The notes under the pieces are model-generated. The model was given only the letters and a program-made list of their open reading frames with translations, was not told the DNA's origin and did not search any database. From Moniliella sp. 'wahieum' (lineage: Eukaryota; Basidiomycota; Moniliellomycetes; Moniliellales; Moniliellaceae), in NCBI GenBank assembly GCA_003971905.1, contig RSEE01000116.1:62001-126000 (forward strand): DNA of 64,000 nt, in the 5' to 3' direction. Position numbers and translations under genes: made by a program. Shown one piece after another: positions 57,646 to 64,000 of this stretch; the first letter of the stretch is position 1, and each line of letters starts with the position of its first letter.

Positions 57646-59124
57646 ATGGCCGACGACGACCGCGTCGACGAACGAGGCCACGACGCTTGCGCTCGTCGGC
57701 ACCCCCCACACCTTCGCCCCGATTCACCTACCCCATCTTTGGCGACGCCGAGGCCGTGTGGGGCTACCGCCACCCGCGCATCCGCCTCGCCCTCGGCTCC
57801 GCCAACCTGCGCACCCTCCTCCACGTCGACTGGCCGCACGCAACGACCAGGCAGGCAAGACGGTGGACGATGTGTCAGGGACGCTGCTGCCATTTCTTGC
57901 GCCTGACGCGCGCCTCGCCTCGTCCGACGAGGACTACCAACAGCTCTGTGCCGAACTCGAGTCCGAGCAGGCCGCCTTCCGCCCGCCGGGCGAGGTCATT
58001 GCCCAATTCACCACCGCGTAAAAAGGCAAGGCGCGCGCTGGGCTTTCCTCCCGTGGTGCGGGCGGGTCGGGCGCCGGGGCTGGGGCTGGAGCCTCGTCCG
58101 CCACCACCCCACCCCAAGACGGACGGAAGTTCGAGATTGTGCGCTGTACCTGGCAGACGCCTGGGTTTGCGCCGCTGTTTCTTCGTTGCGGGTACTGACG
58201 CTGCTCTTCATCGAGGGCGCGTCGTACTTTAGCCTGGACGAGCCTGGGTGGGAATTCTGCTGTTGTACGAGCGGGTGGGCGAGGCAGACTACGTGTTTTG
58301 CCGGGTTTACCTCGCTGTATCACTTTTGGGTGTTCCCGGCCACGTCGCGCGTGCGTCTGTCACAGTTCCTCATCCTTCCCCCGTTCCAGCACCAAGGCCT
58401 GGGCAGTCACCTGTACGCAGCGGTGCACAACCTTGTCCTCCGTGCTGGGCCAGAGACCTTTCCCGCCCGCGCCGGGGGTGGAGGTGAGTGTGGCCGAGTT
58501 GACGGTCGAAGATCCGTCCGAAGCATTTGATGCGCTCCGGGACCAAAACGATTTGCTCCGTCTGCTCCGGCCGGCCGAGGCAGCAGCGCTAGCGCCGATG
58601 GATGGCGTGCCCGTAGTGACCGAGGTGCGCGACGCGCTCGAGGCGGGCAAACTGGTGCCGCCGCTGGACGATGGCTGGGCGCGCCCAGCGCGCCACGCTC
58701 CGCCTCGCCGAGCGCCAGTGGGAACGGCTACTGGAAATGGTGTCGCTCATGGCGGTCGTGCGCGCCGGACGGAGGGAAGGGTGGCGCACGTACCGGCGCA
58801 TGGTCAAGCAGCGTCTCTACCGCAAGAACGCCGACCTGCTCGCGCAGCTGGACGCGACGACACGGCGGGTGAAGCTGCAGGAGACGTATGAGAATGTGGT
58901 GCGCGAGTATGGGGAGCGGGTGGGGGTGGCGGGGCGGAGGCGGAGCTGCGGGAGGGGCTGCCGGCGGACCTTGTGCCGGTGGAGGGGGGGAGGAGGAGGA
59001 GGAGGAGAGGAGGAGGAGGAGAGGAAGACGAAGACGAAACCCCGGCGTGGGTGACAAGCGGACGCTGGCGTGGCTGCAGCAGCAGCTGGGCGCCAACAAG
59101 CGCACTCGCCTCGACGAGCAATAA
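57646..59124 (+). CDS. HAT1: Histone acetyltransferase type B catalytic subunit
   Basis: HAT1 acetylates newly made histone H4 (Lys5/12) with its RbAp46/48 partner before chromatin assembly. Start at the ATG at 57646. Family blocks in order are ALVGTPHTFAP, then RFTYPIFGDAEAVWGYRHPR, DDVSGTLLPFLAPDARLASS and the helical DEDYQQLCAELESEQAAFRP. Next are FEIVRCTWQTPGFA, LTLLFIEGASYFSLDEPGWE, and the GNAT core VRLSQFLILPPFQHQGLGSH with LYAAVHNL, which holds the acetyl-CoA loop Q-x-Q-G-x-G (here QHQGLG). Then VAELTVEDPSEAFDALRDQN follows, with DLLRLLRPAE and a C-terminal helical part with YRRMVKQRLYRKNADLLAQL. The protein ends in a Glu/Lys-rich stretch and ANKRTRLDEQ. Frame changes occur near 57720, 57860, 58190, 58260, 58480 and 58670. 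Confidence 0.85.
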
Positions 59125-59238
59125 ATAATGTGTGTGTGGCATGTCACGTGATGCAGCCCGTAGCTCTTACCCCTCATCCCTGCGTCATCTCAGATCTCGC
59201 CGACGCGTCCACCATCCGGCGTCGTCCCTAGTACCCCC

Positions 59239-62200
59239 CATGCCGTCCCCGTCGCCGCCGCCGCCCGAGCACGCGCCCCCGCGCTCCGACGCCACCACCG
59301 ACACCGACGCCGACGTCGATGCCGACGACGACGTCGACGGTGCCCCCCCGACGCACCGCCCAAGCCGCCGACGGCCGAGGCCAGCGGCAAGCCGCCGAGT
59401 CGATGCGGCGGTTCAGCTACCTGCTCGGCCAGACCGACCTGTTCCAGCACTTTCTCCGCCTCAAGCAGCAGCGCGACCCTGCCTTTGCTGCCGCCGTCGC
59501 GCGTGCCTCTCCGCACCTCGCCGCGCCATCTGCCGCGGGCAGCGGAGACCACACGCGCCGCGCGCTTCCTGCCTCCTCGTCTTCCGCCCCCGCCGACGCA
59601 AGACCGAGAAGGAGGAGACGCGGAGCTGCTGCAGACCGAGGACGATGTGCATGTGTTTTCCGAGTCGCCGGCATACGTGCATGGCACTCTACGACCGTAC
59701 CATCGACGGGCTGAACTGGCTCGTCTCGCTCTACCACAACCACCTCAATGGCATTCTGGCCGACGAGATGGGTCTGGGCAAGACGTTACAGACGATTTCC
59801 TTCCTTGGCTACCTGAAGCACGTCGCCGGTCTGCCGCGCTACTACCTCGTGATCGTGCCCAAGTCCACGCTGGACAATTGGCGACGCGAATTCACCGCTG
59901 GGTACCCACGTTTGACACGCTCGTCTTGACTGGCACCAAGGAAGAACGCGCCGAGACGATTGCAACGCGCTTGGTGCCCGGTACATTTGATGTGCTGATC
60001 ACGACGTACGAAGTATGTCTGCGGGAAAAAGCTGCGTTGCACAAGATCACATGGGAGTACATTGTGATTGATGAGTGAGAGCGCACCCGGATCAAAAATG
60101 CCAGCTCGCAATTGGCCCAGATTGTCCGCTCTTTCCCCTCGCGCGGCCGGTTGCTGATTACGGGGACGCCGTTGCAAAAACTTGTTGGAACTCTGGGCGT
60201 TGCTCAACTTTCTCCTCCCGGACATTTTTGCCTCCGAAGCCGACTTTCACGAATGGTTTGCCGGTTCTGTTCCGGCTCGGGTTCCGGTTCCGGCTCGGAT
60301 GCTGGATCCGCCGCCCAAGAAGGGCTGTGCAGCAGTTGCACCAGGTGCTGCGGCCGTTTTTGCTGCGCCGGTCAAGGCGGATGTGGAGAAGAGTTTTGTT
60401 ACCGAAAAAGGAGGTGAATCTGTACGTGGGCATGACGGAGATGCAGCGGAAATGGTACAAGGCCTTGTTGGAAAAGGACATTGATGCTGTCAATGGTTTC
60501 GGTCGGCAGCAAGGAAGGCAAACGCGACTGCTGAACATTGGTGATGCAGCTGCGCAAGTGCTGCAACCATCCGTACCTGTTTGATGGCCGAGCCCGGACC
60601 GCCCTATACAACAGACGAACACCTGGTCCAGAACGCGGGCAAGATGCTGGTGCTGGACAAACTATTGCGCTACCTCAAGGCCAAGCAGTCTCGTGTCCTC
60701 ATCTTTCCCAAATGAGCCGCTGCTGGACATTCTAGAGGATTACTGTTACCTCCGCGTATGGTACGTCCCGCTCCTGTTTTTTATTTTGGCTGTTTGTTTT
60801 CTTTCTCTGTTCTTACCTTGCTCACCTGCCCCCTGTCCCCACCCAGAGTACTGCCGAATCGACGGCAGCACGCGCACGAGGACCGCGTGGCGGCGATTGA
60901 CGAGTACAATGGCCGGGCAGCAGCAAATTTGTGTTTTTGCTCACGACGCGCGCGGGCGGGTTGGGCATCAACCTGACGCGGCAGATGTGGTGTGCTGTTT
61001 TGATAGCGACTGGAACCCGCAGGCGGATTTGCAAGCGATGGACCGTGCCACCGGATCGGGCAGACGAAACAAGTGTACGTGTATCGGTGGTAACGGAGCA
61101 CGCGGTGGAGGAACGTGTGCTGGAACGGGCGCAGCAAAAGCTTGTTGGACCAGCTTGTGATCCAGCAGGGACGGACCGTACCCAAGGGACAGAGTAAAGC
61201 CGAGTTGGTGGATATGCTGCAGCATGGTGCCGAGCAGATCATCCGGAACGATGCGCCGCTCTTGGCTGACGAGCAATTGAGCGCATCATGCCGAGGGGAA
61301 GAGCGCACACAGGCGCTGCAAGCCAAGTATGCGCATTTGGGACTCGACGCACTCACGGCACACAGCGAGGGCGGGACGTACGAATGGGAAGGCAAGGATT
61401 TCCGTCCGGACGCGACTGGACCCAAGCGACTGTGGATCGAACCGGGCAAACGAGAACGTCATATCAACTACAACATTGATGGGTACTATCGTCAGATTTC
61501 CGGTGTGCCCGCGCGCCAAGCCCATCGGCCCCCGCGACCACATGGCCTGCTCGCGCTCAACGAGTGGCAGTTCTTCCCGCCCCGCCTCGCCGAGCTGCAG
61601 GAGAAGGAAGTGCTGGCGTTACCAAAAGCGTGGGGTACGTGCCGCCGGTGCGGGTCAATGGAGGGGGAAAGCGAGGCGGAGGCCGAGGCGGCGCAGCAGG
61701 CCGAGCAGGCGCAGATTGAGCAGGCAGAGGCGTTGACGGAGGAGGAGCAAGCAGAGAAGGCGCAGCTGGCCCAGCAGGGGTTCCCCACGTGGTCCAAGCG
61801 CGACCTGAGCTACTTTGTGCGCGGGTGCGAGAAGTACGGCCGCGGGGCGTACCGCGAGATGGCGGCCGACTGGCTCGACGGCGAGGGCGGCAAGACCGAG
61901 GCGGAGATCCGTGCGTATGCGCGTGTGTTTTTTGCGCGGGGCGCGGCGGAGCTGGAAGGATGGGACAAGTATGTGGCGCGGATCGAGGAGGCGGCCGGGC
62001 GGCGCAAGAAGGCGCAGGCGCAGGAGAAGGCGGCGGGCGTGGGTGGCGCAGTACGGCGGGCAGATGGGCGCGATGGAGCTGCCGTATGCGAGCGGCACGT
62101 CGGCGTACAGCGAGACGGAGGACAAGTTTCTGCTTGTGCGGCTCGCGCACACGGGCTGGGCGAGGGCGTGTACGACACGATCCGCCACGAGATCCTCGCC

Positions 62201-62419
62201 TCGCCGCTCTTCCGCTTCGACTGGTTCTTCAAGACGCGCGTGCCGGCCGAGCTGGCGCGGCGGGGCGCGTTCCTGCTGGGCATGCTCGACGGCAAGCGGC
62301 GGCGCGACGACAGCCGTGGGGGGACGCCGACGGGGGGGGGAAGCGGCGCGCCGGCGGTGAGGAAGGGGGGGAAATGTAAGGGATGGCATTGTAACCGGTG
62401 GATGGAGGGTAGATGGTAG
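59239..62419 (+). CDS. ISWI-type chromatin-remodelling ATPase
   Basis: A SNF2 ATPase that slides and spaces nucleosomes. An acidic N-terminus ([13 protein letters not shown]) is followed by [20 protein letters not shown]. Helicase motifs are [20 protein letters not shown] (I), [17 protein letters not shown] (Ia), WEYIVIDE (II), LLITGTPLQ (III), RAGGLGIN and [16 protein letters not shown] (V/VI region). The [16 protein letters not shown] and EYCRIDGST blocks lie between, with an 86-bp intron at 60761-60846. The C-terminal HAND ([15 protein letters not shown]), SANT ([20 protein letters not shown]) and SLIDE ([20 protein letters not shown]) domains identify ISWI rather than other SNF2 groups. 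A TGA at 60076-60078 directly follows the DE of motif II, with two extra codons before [13 protein letters not shown]. Other frame changes lie near 59600, 59905, 60180, 60250, 60400, 60580, 60710, 60910, 61010 and 62050. Start at the ATG at 59239, 114 bp after HAT1. Confidence 0.88.
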
Positions 62420-62726
62420 ACAGAAGTACAATGTGCGATCGGAGATCAGAGATCGGAGAGCAGCGCCGCTTGCGCCGAAGCAGCACGGCGCGTGTGTTTT
62501 GCGTGTGTTTTGGAGCGGCGCGAACTTTCAGCCATCGTGTTTCGGCTGGGGGCTGTGCCGCCGTGGCGCTCCGAGTGCGCCGTCGGAGCTCGCCGTCCAG
62601 CAGGCACCCAGCACTTGTACTGCCCACAGGACGCAGCTCAAGCCATCTTTGTCCTGGCGTGCGCACTGACACTAGTCGCTGCCCTCCTCTCCCCCCAGTG
62701 CACCAGCAAACCAAGCCGCAGACCTG
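62420..62726. other. Promoter region of the secreted-protein gene
   Basis: A short spacer after ISWI. Nothing is recognised except the TATA box listed next. Confidence 0.5.
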
Positions 62727-62734
62727 TATATAAA
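62727..62734 (+). promoter_or_regulatory. Putative TATA box
   Basis: TATATAAA lies 53 bp upstream of the ATG at 62787, followed by a C-rich leader. Motif and distance resemble the OPT gene's TATA region. Confidence 0.55.
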
Positions 62735-62786
62735 CCCCGCCAGCCGCAGCACCCGCCCGCCGTCTTCTCGTTTCCCCCCCAACCCC

Positions 62787-63421
62787 ATGATGCTCGCCCA
62801 CCTCCTTCTCCCGCTCGCCGCGCTCCTCCTCCCGCTCGCCGGCGCCCTCGCCCCCTCCCCGCCCCCGCGCCCAGACAGACCTCGTGTCCAAGGCCTACAA
62901 CTCCTCGGGCACCCTCCACTTTGGCGACTTTGGCGACACGTGCGCACCCGGCATCTGCTGGAACGCCAGCTTTGGCTCCGTCCGCAACGCCAGTGGCCAC
63001 GTCGAGCTGGCCCTGCGCGACCACGGCGCGCTCATTGCCGGCGAGACGTTCAGTTTCTGGGAAGTCGTCTCCACCACCCGCGGCACCAAGCGCGGCGACG
63101 GCTACGGCGTGCTCCAGTCCGAGCGCGGCAACTGCATCTCGCTCTCGCGCATGCCCACCTCGACCTCGGACGTTGTGCCGTTCACCGCGGCGCCATGCAT
63201 TTGGGAGGACGAGATGACGCTGCAGATGTGGCACATGTTCGTCATGAACGAAAACGTCACCTACTTTGGCTTCTTTGGCGATAAGAAGGTCACTGGCACC
63301 GACACGCTCTATGGCTACACCAACTCCTCCGACAGCAAAGCGATCATGGGCATGTACCTCCTGACGGAGCAGTACCCGGCCACCAGTGGCTCTGGTACCG
63401 CAACACCACCAACTCGGCCTG
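62787..63421 (+). CDS. Small secreted glycoprotein of unknown function
   Basis: Not recognised. The start ATGATG at 62787 opens a strong signal peptide (MMLAHLLLPLAALLLPLAGA). One frame change near 62870 leads to DLVSKAYNSSGTLHFGDFGD, TCAPGICWNASFGSVRNASG and HVELALRDHGALIAGETFSF. Next are RGDGYGVLQSERGNCISLSR, FTAAPCIWEDEMTLQMWHMF and NENVTYFGFFGDKKVTGTDT. There are four Cys, enough for two disulfides, and at least five N-glycosylation sequons. The frame stays open to 63549, but a second shift near 63390 gives a more natural end (QWLWYRNTTNSA, stop at 63421). A TATA box precedes it. An extracellular or wall protein is likely; no enzyme motif is seen. Confidence 0.6.
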
Positions 63422-64000
63422 AGGAGAGAACGGATTCCGATTCCTCATTCCTCCCCATCCGCCTCGCTTGCGTTCGTTGTTTGATCTTTTTCTTTTTCTT
63501 GGTTGGATGGGGGGTCGTTATTTGGGCCCCGTACCGCCCCACTGTTTGAACCTGGTCTTGTGCGGACAGTCGAGCGCACTGACTAGTGACTAGTGACTGC
63601 GCTCCCCGCGAATCGAATTGCAATCGCGATCGCAATTCCATCCCGTAGTCACTAGCCAGCCTCCCTGGGCCCATCCGTCCCGCCCACACCGTCGTGCTCC
63701 ATAGCCACTCACCAGGCTCAGGTCTCACGCCTCACGCCTCGCGACTGCCCAGCTTCCCGAGAACGAGCGGGGGCAGGTCCCCGGTGGGCTAGGTGGCGAC
63801 GTGCACACACAGTGGAGAGCAATGCAACAACCGACTAAATACTGAGTTAGCCAGCCCCCCGAGGACAGGTGGGCTGGAATTGCACAGGGCACCCCGACGA
63901 AGGTTTAGGTAAGCCCCCCCCCCAATTACTTTTTTCGCCTCGCCCCCCTCCGCGCTTGGGCTGGCTCGGCCCCCGAACGCCTCTGCTCGCAGCGCCTCCT
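63422..64000. other. Intergenic end of window with a near-palindrome
   Basis: A 24-bp near-perfect palindrome at 63615-63638 (arms GAATTGCAATCG/CGATCGCAATTC, one mismatch) is flanked by ACTAGTGACTAGTGACT (63581-63597) and AGTCACTAG (about 63647-63655). Beyond 63780 nothing is recognised. Confidence 0.55.

Noticed and set aside
60076-60093. A tiny intron (GTGAGA donor-like) explaining the ISWI motif II stop
   Set aside because: Conserved coding sequence resumes within 12 bases, far shorter than any workable intron.
1-64000. Retroelements or virus-derived genes
   Set aside because: No reverse transcriptase, integrase, capsid-like or transposase motif was recognised in the open frames. The repeat island at 31 kb has no such coding content.

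Overview
The window is nuclear DNA from a GC-rich fungus. The proteins recognised are fungal or pan-eukaryotic: an OPT peptide transporter, a DUF2433 protein, a Hut1-type nucleotide-sugar transporter, Per1, COP9 subunit 1, a CaMKK/Elm1-type kinase, a DOCK exchange factor, HAT1 and ISWI. Genes are dense and lie on both strands. Introns are few and short (about 60-240 bp), usually with GTRYGT-like donors (GTACGT, GTATGT, GTGCGT) and CAG/TAG acceptors. Retention of DOCK, TRAPPC12, CARNMT1 and ACOT9-type genes would fit an early-diverging (chytrid-like) fungus, but that placement is inference. No retrovirus-like element, transposase, CRISPR array, rRNA or tRNA was recognised.

Layout. 1-12 kb: three minus-strand genes (OPT transporter; ATG37/ACBD5-like acyl-CoA-binding protein; DUF2433 phosphoesterase-like protein with an RRM-like segment). 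12-20 kb: mitochondrial acyl-CoA thioesterase (+), carnosine N-methyltransferase with a histidine-rich insert (-), an unrecognised gene (-) and a TRAPPC12-like gene (-). 20-30 kb: HUT1 (+), a long kelch-repeat membrane protein (-) and a CaMKK-like kinase (-). 30-32.2 kb: a gene-poor, less GC-rich island with direct repeats. 32-40 kb: GMP synthase (+), CSN1 (-), a membrane-anchored alpha/beta hydrolase (-), prefoldin subunit 6 (+). 40.8-48.1 kb: a long DOCK-family gene (+). 48-57 kb: Per1/PGAP3 (-), flavin monooxygenase (+), GNAT acetyltransferase (-), a stand-alone Cdc48 N-domain protein (-). 57.6-63.5 kb: HAT1, ISWI and a small secreted protein, all (+).

About two thirds of the conserved genes can be followed only by changing reading frame one or more times, often at short homopolymers (GUA1, the kinase, OPT, DUF2433). 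Others are clean across introns (CARNMT1, ACOT9, Cdc48-N). This mixture points to residual single-base consensus errors in the assembly rather than mass gene decay. Coordinates therefore give gene extents from start to stop across introns and shifts.

Gene relationships: most neighbours are unrelated housekeeping genes. HAT1 and ISWI, both chromatin genes, are tandem and only 114 bp apart. Six divergent pairs (DUF2433/ACOT9, TRAPPC12/HUT1, kinase/GUA1, hydrolase/prefoldin, Per1/FMO, Cdc48-N/HAT1) share intergenic spaces that may act as bidirectional promoters. The observations most worth following are the His-rich tract inside a predicted histidine methyltransferase, the ATPase-less Cdc48 N domain, and short tandem repeats that begin at or just after several stop codons.
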